DNA of 64,000 nucleotides from Limobrevibacterium gyesilva (GTDB taxonomy: Bacteria > Pseudomonadota > Alphaproteobacteria > Acetobacterales > Acetobacteraceae). The stretch spans positions 18,388 through 82,387 of the forward strand of contig NZ_JAPDNT010000018.1 of the NCBI RefSeq assembly GCF_025989185.1, in the 5' to 3' direction. The notes beneath the pieces are model-generated. The model made no database searches, was not told where the DNA came from, and saw nothing but the letters and a program-made list of their open reading frames with translations. Both the position numbers and the translations under genes were made by a program. Below are positions 45,742 to 53,568 of the stretch, one piece after another (position 1 is the first letter of the stretch; the number at the start of each line of letters is the position of its first letter).

Positions 45742-46322
45742 TCAGAGCCCGAAGGCGTCACGAATTCTCTGGGCGTTTTCCAGGGGCGTTGTCGCGGTAG
45801 TGTCGATCTCCAGATCGTAAGTCATATCGCGGTGAACGCGATCGTGCTGCCAACGCGCCAAGCCTATCTCTCGATCTCCACGCTCGCGCTCCCTCGCTTC
45901 GAGCACGGCCAGTGGAGCAAAGAGGCCCACCAAACGGAAATCGAACCGTGACAGGAGTGCACGGTATTCTCGCTCCTTATCCTTTCCGATCACGACCTCG
46001 TCGACGACGAGGTTGTTCCCTTGTGCGGCCATTGCCGCGATGGCGTGACGCATGCCTTGCATGGCGCGCTCAATGACAGGACCGGTCCTGATGATTATGG
46101 ACGGCTTGCCCTGGTCCTGGATCGTCTCAAAGTCAAGCCTTCCGGGTGGCCGAACATGCCCCTCGGTAGCATGTCGATGAAGGCGTCCATCGCTACATGC
46201 AGGAACGGCGTGGCGGTGATCGTCTGAAGAGCCCGAGCCGTCGAGCTTTTGCCAACGCTGCCGACGCCGTTAAGGACGATGACGTGCGGTCGCTGCACAA
46301 AACGTTCCTCTGCCGTGTTCAT
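45742..46322 (-). pseudogene. Chloramphenicol-phosphotransferase-like NTPase, single frameshift
   Basis: The first part (from 46322) encodes VIVLNGVGSVGKSSTARAL, a Walker A of the phosphotransferase/zeta-toxin type of small kinases, then GMFGHPEG. The frame then breaks near 46126-46134, and the second part continues in another frame with ETIQDQGKPS, then GNNLVVDEVVIGKDKE and RERERGDREIGLARWQHDRVH. Restoring one base would give about 190 residues, the normal length. Either a real inactivating frameshift or a sequencing error. Substrate is unknown. Confidence 0.7.
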
Positions 46323-46667
46323 TGGGGTCAGCCACTATGGCTGAAAAATGGCTGCCCCGCCAAGGATCGCTTCGGGCCGAATTGAACCGTTCGTTCGTAA
46401 CGCGAAAAACGTCAGCCCAGGCGCGACCCAGTCATCGGCCGAACGAAACAGAAGGCCCCTTTCCACCCTTCTGAGCCATCCAAGTCAGGACAGCAGACGG
46501 CCGAAATGGGTCGCCAGACGGCCGTAGACACGCCACATGTGCCGATCGCACTCGACGCCATGCTGTCCGAGGCATTCCGCTCCGGCGTGACTTCCGTAGC
46601 CCTCCTCCAGGGCGGGAGCAGCCCGCGATCGCCCCGAGCGCCGTGAACCAATGCACGGCCAGCGCCG
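46323..46667. other. intergenic stretch
   Basis: No gene is supported between the kinase-like pseudogene and the MerR gene. Short repeats with AGACGGCCG appear twice near 46,495-46,530. Nothing else is recognisable. Confidence 0.4.
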
Positions 46668-47084
46668 TCACCGCGCGCCCGCCGGGGGCGGCGACAGCGC
46701 CTCGATGATGCGGCAATCGGCGACGGTCCCATGCCCGCACCGGTCGATAATGTCGGCAAGTTCGCGGCGGAGCGCCTGCAGGTCGGCGATCTTGCGCTCG
46801 ACCTCGCCCAGGTGTGTGCGGGCGATGGCGTCGACCTCCTCGCAGGAGCGGTCGCGCTGGTCGGCCAGCAGCAGCAGGCCGCGCAGCTGGGCCAGGGTGA
46901 ACCCCAGGTCGCGGGCGCGCCGGATGAAGCTGAGACGGTCGAGATGCGCCCGTCCGTAGCTCCTGTAGTTGCCCCGGGTGCGCGCGGGCGCGGGGAGCAG
47001 GCCGACCCGCTCGTACCACCTGACGGTCTCGACCTTGGTGCCGGTCGCCTTCGCGAGGGTGCCGATGCTGAGCGCGTCCGCCAT
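46668..47084 (-). CDS. MerR-family heavy-metal-responsive regulator (ZntR/CadR/PbrR type)
   Basis: A 138-residue MerR protein. The N-terminal HTH (LSIGTLAKATGTKVETVRWY, then ERVGLLPAPARTRGNYRSY) is followed by the dimer helix, with Cys81 at its start. The C-terminal loop holds Cys116 and Cys124 (DRCGHGTVADCRI). This three-cysteine set is typical of Zn/Cd/Pb sensors. It is divergent from the P-type ATPase gene, and the intergenic promoter has the long 19-bp spacer that MerR proteins untwist on metal binding. Confidence 0.93.
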   Translation of the reverse strand: MADALSIGTLAKATGTKVETVRWYERVGLLPAPARTRGNYRSYGRAHLDRLSFIRRARDLGFTLAQLRGLLLLADQRDRSCEEVDAIARTHLGEVERKIADLQALRRELADIIDRCGHGTVADCRIIEALSPPPAGAR

Positions 47085-47088
47085 GCCC

Positions 47089-47119
47089 TTGACCCTATAG
47101 TTGCTACAGGCCCCATATG
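47089..47119 (+). promoter_or_regulatory. MerR-type promoter/operator of the metal ATPase gene
   Basis: TTGACC (-35, 47089-47094) and CATATG (-10, 47114-47119) are 19 bp apart. The dyad CCTATAG-TTG-CTACAGG (47094-47110) lies in the spacer with one mismatch. This is the layout of ZntR/CadR/PbrR-controlled promoters. Confidence 0.8.
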
Positions 47120-47175
47120 GGATGCCGTTGGCCCCCGCCGCAATCCGGGGGCATGCTGCGTGGAGACGAGCGGCA

Positions 47176-49371
47176 ATGGCGGACGGCGGACTGACGGACG
47201 CGGGCGCAAAGCCCCGGGTGGCACTGCGCTACCGGGTGGAGGGCATGGACTGCCCGAGCTGCGCCGGGAAAATCGAGACCGCGGTCGGGCGGCTGGACGG
47301 CGCCGCAGACATCCGGGTCAACTATCATACCCAGGTCCTGGCCTTCCGGCTGGACGAGGCCGCCACGCCCCGGGCGGCCGTCGAGGCGCAGGTTCGCAGG
47401 CTCGGCTACGGCATTGCCCCCGTCGAGGCGCCGCGGATCGCCACGGGAGAGTCGGGTGCGCCCCGCGGAGCCGAGGACGACGACCAGTCCAGCACCGGCA
47501 GCCCCTGGTGGAAGGGGGACAAGGCCCGTCTGGCGGCTGTCCTGGGTGCGCTGGTCGCGCTCGGGTTCCTCGCCTCGGCGATCGTCCCGTCGCTGTCCGC
47601 CTGGGCCTACCTGCTCGCCGCACTCCTCGGTCTTGCGTTCTTCGGCCGCCGGGCGGTGGCCGCGGCGCGCGCCGGGTCACCGTTCAGCATCGAGACGCTG
47701 ATGTCGATCGCGACGGTCGGCGCGATCCTGATCGGCGCGACCTCCGAGGCGGCGGTCGTGGTGTTCCTGTTCACCATCGGGGAGTTGCTGGAAGGGGTCG
47801 CGGCACGCCGGGCCCGCGCGGGCATCGAGGCGCTCGGGGCCCTGGTGCCCAAGACCGCCCTGCTGGTCGAGGGCGGGACGGCGCGGCCGGTGCCCGCCGC
47901 CAGCCTCAGGGTCGGCGACGTCGTCCTGGTCCGACCCGGCGACCGTGTTCCGGCCGATGGCGCGGTGGTCGAGGGCGAGTCCGAGGTCGACGAGAGTCCC
48001 GTGACCGGCGAGTCCGTGCCGGTGCCGAAGGCCGAAGGCGCACCGGTGTTCGCGGGGAGCGTCAACGCCTCGGGCGCGCTCCAGGTCCGGGTGAGCAGGC
48101 CCGCCTCGGACAACACCATCGCCCGCATCATCCGCCTCGTGGAAGAGGCGCAGGAAGCCAAGGCGCCGACGGCGCGCCTCATCGAGCGCTTCTCGGCCGT
48201 CTACACGCCCGCCGCCGTCGCCGTCGCGGCGCTCGTCGCCGTGGCGCCGCCGCTTTTCCTTGGCGCGGACTGGTTCACGTGGATCTACCGCGGGCTGGCG
48301 CTGCTCCTTGTGGCCTGCCCCTGCGCCCTGGTCCTTTCGACCCCCGCGGCGATTGCCTCCGCGCTCGCGGTCGGCGCCCGGCGCGGCCTGCTGGTCAAGG
48401 GCGGCGGCGCCCTGGAGGCGATCGGCCGCATCCGCATTGTTGCCTGGGACAAGACCGGCACCCTGACGGAGGGGCGCCCGCGCGTCACGGATGTCCGCGC
48501 GCTCGACGGCCCCGAGCGGACCATGCTTGGCCTCGCTGCTGCGGTGGAGAACGGCTCGAGCCATCCGCTGGCCCGCGCCATCCTGGACCGGGCGGCGGCG
48601 GACGGACTCCCGCTGCGTCCGGCCAAGGAGTCGCGCGCCATCCCCGGCAGGGCCGTCGCGGCGATCGTGACGGGCAAACGGGTCAGCGTCGGCTCGCCCG
48701 CGCACGCGGCCGAACGGGCGCCGCTCCCCGCCGCGGCGGCGCAGGCAGTTGCGGAGTGGGAAGCCGACGGAAAAACGGTCGTCGTCGTCACCGTGGACGG
48801 CGCGCCGACCGGCCTCATCGCCGTACGGGACGAGCCGCGTGCGCACGCCGCCGCGGGCATCCGGGCGCTCCGCGACCTCGGGGTGCGGAGCGTCATGCTG
48901 ACCGGCGACAACCCTCGCACCGGGAAAGCCGTCGCCGCCGCGCTCGGACTCGACGTGAAAGCGGGCCTCCTCCCGGAGGACAAGCTGCGCGAGATCGGGG
49001 CGTTGAAGGCGCAGGGGCCGGTCGGCATGGTGGGCGACGGCATCAACGACGCGCCTGCGCTGGCGGCCGCCTCGGTCGGCATCGCCATGGGCGGCGGCAC
49101 CGACGTCGCGCTCGAGACGGCGGATGCGGCCATGCTGCACAACCGGGTGGGAGACGTCGCGGCACTCGTCCGGCTGTCGCGGGCGACGCTGGCCAACATC
49201 CGCCAGAACGTCGCCATCGCGCTCGGCCTCAAGCTCGTTTTCCTGGTCACCACGGTGGCCGGGGTCACCGGGCTCTGGCCCGCCGTGCTCGCCGACACCG
49301 GGGCCACGGTCGTCGTGGTCGGGAACGCCTTGCGGCTGCTCGGACACCGCTTCCACACCGGCCGATCTTGA
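47176..49371 (+). CDS. zntA: Zn/Cd/Pb-exporting P1B-type ATPase
   Basis: A 731-residue inner-membrane pump that exports divalent soft metals using ATP. An N-terminal metal-binding domain has GMDCPSC (Cys26, Cys29). The membrane CPC site is at residues 381-383, the phosphorylation motif DKTGTLTEG starts at Asp425, the nucleotide-site HP is in SSHPLARAI, and GDGINDAPAL is near the end. A cytoplasmic A-domain with GESVPV is intact. The CPC plus MerR (C-x7-C) partner points to Zn, Cd or Pb rather than copper. ATG 47176 follows the promoter; the frame is open earlier but overlaps it. Confidence 0.94.
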   Translation: MADGGLTDAGAKPRVALRYRVEGMDCPSCAGKIETAVGRLDGAADIRVNYHTQVLAFRLDEAATPRAAVEAQVRRLGYGIAPVEAPRIATGESGAPRGAEDDDQSSTGSPWWKGDKARLAAVLGALVALGFLASAIVPSLSAWAYLLAALLGLAFFGRRAVAAARAGSPFSIETLMSIATVGAILIGATSEAAVVVFLFTIGELLEGVAARRARAGIEALGALVPKTALLVEGGTARPVPAASLRVGDVVLVRPGDRVPADGAVVEGESEVDESPVTGESVPVPKAEGAPVFAGSVNASGALQVRVSRPASDNTIARIIRLVEEAQEAKAPTARLIERFSAVYTPAAVAVAALVAVAPPLFLGADWFTWIYRGLALLLVACPCALVLSTPAAIASALAVGARRGLLVKGGGALEAIGRIRIVAWDKTGTLTEGRPRVTDVRALDGPERTMLGLAAAVENGSSHPLARAILDRAAADGLPLRPAKESRAIPGRAVAAIVTGKRVSVGSPAHAAERAPLPAAAAQAVAEWEADGKTVVVVTVDGAPTGLIAVRDEPRAHAAAGIRALRDLGVRSVMLTGDNPRTGKAVAAALGLDVKAGLLPEDKLREIGALKAQGPVGMVGDGINDAPALAAASVGIAMGGGTDVALETADAAMLHNRVGDVAALVRLSRATLANIRQNVAIALGLKLVFLVTTVAGVTGLWPAVLADTGATVVVVGNALRLLGHRFHTGRS

Positions 49372-49664
49372 TGATTCTCGAAGCCACCATCACCTGCCCG
49401 GCTTGCGGCGCCGCGAAGACCGAGACGATGCCGACGGACGCCTGCCAGTTCTTCTATGAGTGCCCCGGCTGCGGGGCGCTGCTCCGCCCGAAGCCAGGCG
49501 ATTGCTGCGTGTTCTGTTCCTACGCCGATGTGCCATGCCCTCCCGTCCAGGCGCTTCGCAACCTCGGCTCCCGCGGCATGCCGGATGAATCGGCTGGTTC
49601 GAGCGCAAGCGCTTCCCCATGTCACGGGCAGGCGTGCCGCCATGATCGCAAGGAGGACGGCTGA
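49371..49664 (+). CDS. small Cys-rich protein (GDCCVFCSYADVPCPP family)
   Basis: A 97-residue protein with CPAC near the start, then YECPGCGALL and the striking motif GDCCVFCSYADVPCPP, which I know as a widespread uncharacterised bacterial family frequently near metal transporters. The cysteine pairs suggest a zinc-ribbon. The ATG overlaps the ATPase stop by one base (TGATG), so it is translationally coupled to the metal pump. The last 30 residues (Ser/His-rich) are less conserved. Confidence 0.8.
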   Translation: MILEATITCPACGAAKTETMPTDACQFFYECPGCGALLRPKPGDCCVFCSYADVPCPPVQALRNLGSRGMPDESAGSSASASPCHGQACRHDRKEDG

Positions 49665-50510
49665 TTGCCGGATAGTGCCTTTCCCGCCGAGCCCGTGGTC
49701 CGCCTGGCGGCCTTTGTCGGCATTCTCGCTGCGATGGCGCTCTGGGAGGTGCTGGCGCCCCGCCGCCCACAGGCCATCGGCAGGCGGGCGCGCTGGCCCG
49801 GCAACCTGGGCGTCGTCGTCGTGGACACGCTCGTGGTGCGTGTGCTGTTCCCGGCCGGTGCCGTGGGCGTGGCGATGCTCGCGCAGGCGCGCGGCTGGGG
49901 GCTGTTCAACCTGGTGCAGGCACCGGGCTGGGCCGCGGTGCCCCTCTCGGTGCTGCTGCTCGACCTCGCCATCTACACCCAGCACGTCGCCTTCCACGTC
50001 GTGCCGGTGCTGTGGCGGCTGCACCGGATGCACCACGCCGACCTGGAATTCGACGTCACCACGGGCGTGCGCTTCCACCCCGTCGAGATCGTGCTGTCCA
50101 TGGCCATCAAGTCCGCCGTGGTCCTCGCCCTCGGCGCGCCGCCGCTGGCCGTGCTCGCCTTCGAGGTGCTGCTGAACGCCACCTCCATGTTCAACCACGG
50201 CAACGTCCGTCTGCCGGAATGGGTGGACCGCATCCTGCGCCTGATCGTGGTCACCCCGGAGATGCACCGGGTCCACCACTCCATCCTGCGCCGGGAGACG
50301 GACAGCAACTTCGGATTCAACCTGCCCTGCTGGGACCGCCTGTTCGGCACCTACCGCGCCCAGCCCGAGGCGGGCCATGAGCGCATGACGCTCGGCATCG
50401 ACCGCTTCCGCGACCCGGGCGAGCTGCGGCTTGACCGCATGCTGCTGCAGCCGTTCCGGGACGACGGCCGCTCGCGCGACGCAACGGACCAGGGGGCCAG
50501 GTCCCCGTAA
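49665..50510 (+). CDS. Fatty-acid hydroxylase/sterol desaturase superfamily membrane protein
   Basis: A 281-residue integral membrane protein with a TTG start at 49665, directly following the previous stop, with an AAGGAGG site. Di-iron histidine clusters are seen as HVAFH, HRMHH and, further, HRVHH (in TPEMHRVHHS). Hydrophobic helices flank them. Such enzymes hydroxylate or desaturate lipids. Why one sits in a metal-resistance locus is unknown, though membrane-lipid change under metal stress is a possibility. Confidence 0.88.
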   Translation: MPDSAFPAEPVVRLAAFVGILAAMALWEVLAPRRPQAIGRRARWPGNLGVVVVDTLVVRVLFPAGAVGVAMLAQARGWGLFNLVQAPGWAAVPLSVLLLDLAIYTQHVAFHVVPVLWRLHRMHHADLEFDVTTGVRFHPVEIVLSMAIKSAVVLALGAPPLAVLAFEVLLNATSMFNHGNVRLPEWVDRILRLIVVTPEMHRVHHSILRRETDSNFGFNLPCWDRLFGTYRAQPEAGHERMTLGIDRFRDPGELRLDRMLLQPFRDDGRSRDATDQGARSP

Positions 50511-50549
50511 GGCCGCCACGCTGGCACGGTCTGGGCCTATGGTGGCTCG

Positions 50550-50670
50550 ATGCCCGGCCCCGTGCTCGGGGTCCGCCAGGGCGCGCCATTCCAGACCGTC
50601 GTCCGTAACGGCCTGGACGAGGACACGACCGTGCACTGGCACGGCGTCCGTCTGCCGGACGCCATCAAGG
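50550..50670 (+). pseudogene. multicopper oxidase remnant
   Basis: About 38 codons read GPVLGVRQGAPFQTVVRNGL then TVHWHGVRLPDAI, the first cupredoxin domain of a CopA-like multicopper oxidase including its HWHG copper site. Nothing of the remaining domains follows. It is a short remnant just upstream of the next small gene. Confidence 0.6.
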
Positions 50671-50765
50671 TCCGCGCGGAGCCGCAGGGTCCGGCCGATG
50701 GTGCCGCGCAGGCGCCGGAAGACCGCACCGAAGCGCGAACGATGCAAAACGGAAGGAGATCGGCG

Positions 50766-51026
50766 GTGACAAGGATTTCGAGGCACCCGCTCGCGGCGTC
50801 CACGCTGCTAGGCGTCGCCGCGCTCGCCGTACCCGTGCTCGCCGAGAACGGCGACGGCAACATGATGGGACGCCATGGCATGAGCGGCATGACAGGACGC
50901 CACATGCCCCGGGGCGACATGGCCGGGATGTGCGGCGAGATGATGCAAAGCATGCAGGGTGGCGGCCGCGATAGTCGCCCGAACGAGCCGTGGCGGCGCC
51001 ATGCGCCTGCGCTGGAGCGCGACTGA
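50766..51026 (+). CDS. small exported Met/His-rich protein
   Basis: An 86-residue protein from a GTG at 50766 with AGGAGAT 5 bp upstream. A signal peptide (HPLAASTLLGVAALAVPVLA) precedes a mature part with repeated GRHGM, NMMG and MSGM, a Met/His pattern typical of periplasmic copper-binding peptides. A start at 50742 is possible but lacks a good ribosome-binding site. It lies in the copper-type region with the efflux genes. Confidence 0.65.
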   Translation: MTRISRHPLAASTLLGVAALAVPVLAENGDGNMMGRHGMSGMTGRHMPRGDMAGMCGEMMQSMQGGGRDSRPNEPWRRHAPALERD

Positions 51027-51050
51027 GTCCTTGGTGGCTGCAGCCGGGCC

Positions 51051-51185
51051 ATGATGCACAACCTGATCGACGGCAGTATGGGCGGGATGATGTGGGGGAT
51101 GGGGCTCGTGTGGCTCCTGGTCCTCATCTTGCTGGTACTCGGTGTCGTGGCGCTGGTGAAGTATGGCTTTGGAAGGCGTGGCTGA
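51051..51185 (+). CDS. 44-aa small membrane peptide
   Basis: An ATG at 51051 opens a 44-codon frame: MMHNLIDGSMGGMMWGMG followed by a single long hydrophobic helix and the basic end KYGFGRRG. Short Met-rich/one-helix proteins of this style, some with SHOCT-like tails, accompany copper genes. Too short for a domain match. The ATG lies 25 bp after the previous gene's stop. Confidence 0.55.
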   Translation: MMHNLIDGSMGGMMWGMGLVWLLVLILLVLGVVALVKYGFGRRG

Positions 51186-51270
51186 CACGCGGCTGCGCCA
51201 CAGTCCGCTGACCAGGCTTTCGCGGATATCGGCTTGCGCTTACCGGGACTCTCTGGTGTATTTTGTGGTC

Positions 51271-51612
51271 ATGTTACGATGCCTTCTCAGGCAAGCGATC
51301 ATAGTCGTCACACTCGGTGCATTTCTCGGTGCCGGGGTGGTGCAGATCACACCGATTGCCCAAGCGACACCGTCGGCCATGACGATGAACATGGCGCAAG
51401 ATGACGGCGGCCCCCCGCAGCCCTGCAAGCACATGACGCCCGGCTGCATGGTCGACCTGGGCTGTGTGTTACTGCTCGGCGTGCCTGTACCGCCGGTGAT
51501 GCTGGCGGTTGCTGAGCTCGAGTGGTCCCAGGTGACCTATTTGAGCTCATCTCCGGCCACCAGTGGACTTGCTCCCGAGCCCGCTATCGGACCTCCCATC
51601 TCCCTCGTCTGA
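51271..51612 (+). CDS. small exported hypothetical protein upstream of cus-type efflux genes
   Basis: A 113-residue frame from ATG 51271. A signal-type stretch (LLRQAIIVVTLGAFLGAGVV) is followed by TMNMAQDDGG and PCKHMTPGCMVDLGC, with a cysteine pair and Met-rich segment that could bind metal. Hypothetical proteins of this sort precede copper/silver efflux operons. The exact start is uncertain; GTG 51265 is 6 bp upstream. Confidence 0.55.
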   Translation: MLRCLLRQAIIVVTLGAFLGAGVVQITPIAQATPSAMTMNMAQDDGGPPQPCKHMTPGCMVDLGCVLLLGVPVPPVMLAVAELEWSQVTYLSSSPATSGLAPEPAIGPPISLV

Positions 51613-51827
51613 GGAACCGCTTGCGCTGCCGCCTGTAGCGCCGCGGCCTTTTCCGCTCGTCCCTTGCCCGTTCCGGTATTTCGCGGCCGCGTTGGCGGCT
51701 GCCGATTGGACTGGCGCGCGGGGATCAAGCGGACTCCATCGGCGCACGCGGCATTCCGCTGCGCACCTCAGACGACCATAGCCGCTCGCTGCTCCGGCAC
51801 GTGTGGCCGACAGAATGGGACAGATGA

Positions 51828-52235
51828 ATGTTGTCTAATCTCCTGCGCGCAACCGTGCTTGGCGCGGCCGCCCTCATTGCGACCGGCTTCGCCGCTTCGA
51901 CAGTCTTCGCCGCCGCCAGGGACTACAAGTTCGTATTCGTCAGCGCTCAGCCCACCGGGACCGGCAAGACGGATGTGACGGTCCGCCTGGTTCACACCGC
52001 GGACAACAAGCCGGTGCCGGACGCGGTCATTTTCCAGACCCGCGCCGATATGGGCCCCGAGGGGATGCCCACGATGGCGGTCCCGGTCACGGCCGGGTCT
52101 GCGCAGCAGCCGGGCCTCTACCGGTTCCAGGCCGAGACATCGATGGCCGGAACATGGGCCCTCACGCTCTCCGCCAAGGTCCAGGGTGAGAGCGAGACCG
52201 TCACCGGCGTCGTCAATTTCCCGGCGGCGAAATGA
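51828..52235 (+). CDS. FixH/YtkA-like exported protein
   Basis: A 135-residue protein with a signal peptide (about residues 1-28) and an immunoglobulin-like beta domain of the FixH/YtkA type: VFVSAQPTGTGKTDVTVRLV, then AETSMAGTWALTLSAKV. Such proteins are periplasmic and often lie directly ahead of CusCBA-like genes in alphaproteobacteria, perhaps as metal carriers. It ends 1 bp before the start of the TolC-type gene. Confidence 0.75.
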   Translation: MLSNLLRATVLGAAALIATGFAASTVFAAARDYKFVFVSAQPTGTGKTDVTVRLVHTADNKPVPDAVIFQTRADMGPEGMPTMAVPVTAGSAQQPGLYRFQAETSMAGTWALTLSAKVQGESETVTGVVNFPAAK

Positions 52236-52236
52236 T

Positions 52237-53568
52237 ATGGCACGCCAGTTGCCGGGGGCGTCGGGGAGGATCGCGCGAAAGCCCTGCGCCAGCATCGTGT
52301 TCAGTCTGACGTTCCTGCTCCTGGCAGGTCCGAGTTACGGCCAGTCCACGACCACGCACCCATCTATGACCACGCAACAGACCCCGGGGGTAGATACCCC
52401 CGGGGCAACCCTGGAAGGCGTGCTCGTCCTTGCACGTCGGCTCAGCCCCGATCTTGCCGCCCGTGCGCTCACAGTCGAGGCCGCACAGGCACGCGTCGAC
52501 ATCGCCGGGTCTTTGCCTGACCCGAAGCTGCAGGTGATGTCCGACGAGATTGATCGGCTGTCCGGCCCTCGACAGAACAAGATGATCTACGGCGTCGAGC
52601 AGGAATTTCCCCTCTGGGGAAAGCGCGATCTGCGGCGCCAGGCGGCCGCGGCGGATGTTTCGCAGATGGCGGCCCAATCGCGGGATGCCGAAAGCCAGCT
52701 GATCGAAAGGATGAAGGTCGCGTTCGCGTTGTACTACACGGCCTACGAGGCAATCCGCCAAACGGAGAGCCTTCACCGGGCGGTCCACAGCATCGCCCAG
52801 ACCGCCCGCGACCGCTACGCCTTGGGTCGCGGGTCGCAGCAGGAAGTGCTGAAGGCCGATGTCGAAAACACCCGGGTCGCGACCGAGGTCGTGCGCCTCG
52901 AAGCGGCGCTGAAAGGTGCCCAGGGGCAGCTGAATGCGCTGCTTGCACGCCCGCTTGATGCGCCACTCGCAAGACCGCAACGACTGCGCCCGCTTCCCGA
53001 CGCGCGGGCGCTCGATATCGCCCGCCTGGTCGATCGCGCCCTTGCGTCCAATCCGGGGCTCGCCGCCGATGCGGCGGTAATCAGCGGCGCCGAAGCCAAC
53101 CGGCGGCTGGCCGAGCGGAGCTGGTATCCTGACGTGACGATCGGTGCGGCTGCGATTGACCGGACGGGCAATGGACCGAACGGCTACCAGGCCTGGATCA
53201 GCGCCAAGGTCCCCCTCCAATGGGGTCTGCACGCCGCACAGACGCGCGAGGCCGCGGCTCAGGCCGGGGTTGCACGCCTGCAGCGAGACGCCCGGGAGCA
53301 GCAGATCCGAGGCGACCTCGCCGAGGCAGCGGCGGCCTATGACGGAAGCCGCCGTAGAGCCGACCTGATACGGCGGCAGCTGCTGCCGCAGAGCGAGGCG
53401 GTGCTTCGGTCCGGCACGACAGAATACGCCTTCGGCAAGACCGATCTGGCGATGGTGCTCCAGTCCGAGCACGACCTGGCGGACCTCCGCTTGCAGCTTC
53501 TCACCGCCGACATCGACGTCCAACGCCAGCTCGCGGCGATCGAGCGGTTGATCGGGGGAGACCTATGA
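52237..53568 (+). CDS. TolC-family outer-membrane factor (CusC/CzcC-like)
   Basis: A 443-residue outer-membrane channel protein with a signal peptide ending about residue 35 (GPSYGQS) and two TolC repeats with long coiled helices. RYALGRGSQQEVLKADVENTR and its second counterpart EYAFGKTDLAMVLQSEHDL are the recurring TolC motifs. It forms the outer duct of the RND efflux complex with the next two genes. The ATG at 52237 comes 2 bp after the FixH-like stop, and its stop overlaps the adaptor start by 4 nt. Confidence 0.9.
   Translation: MARQLPGASGRIARKPCASIVFSLTFLLLAGPSYGQSTTTHPSMTTQQTPGVDTPGATLEGVLVLARRLSPDLAARALTVEAAQARVDIAGSLPDPKLQVMSDEIDRLSGPRQNKMIYGVEQEFPLWGKRDLRRQAAAADVSQMAAQSRDAESQLIERMKVAFALYYTAYEAIRQTESLHRAVHSIAQTARDRYALGRGSQQEVLKADVENTRVATEVVRLEAALKGAQGQLNALLARPLDAPLARPQRLRPLPDARALDIARLVDRALASNPGLAADAAVISGAEANRRLAERSWYPDVTIGAAAIDRTGNGPNGYQAWISAKVPLQWGLHAAQTREAAAQAGVARLQRDAREQQIRGDLAEAAAAYDGSRRRADLIRRQLLPQSEAVLRSGTTEYAFGKTDLAMVLQSEHDLADLRLQLLTADIDVQRQLAAIERLIGGDL

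Noticed and set aside
47677..49356. 559-codon minus-strand frame opposite the metal ATPase
   Set aside because: Shadow of the ATPase coding frame, with no motif and no plausible ribosome-binding site.
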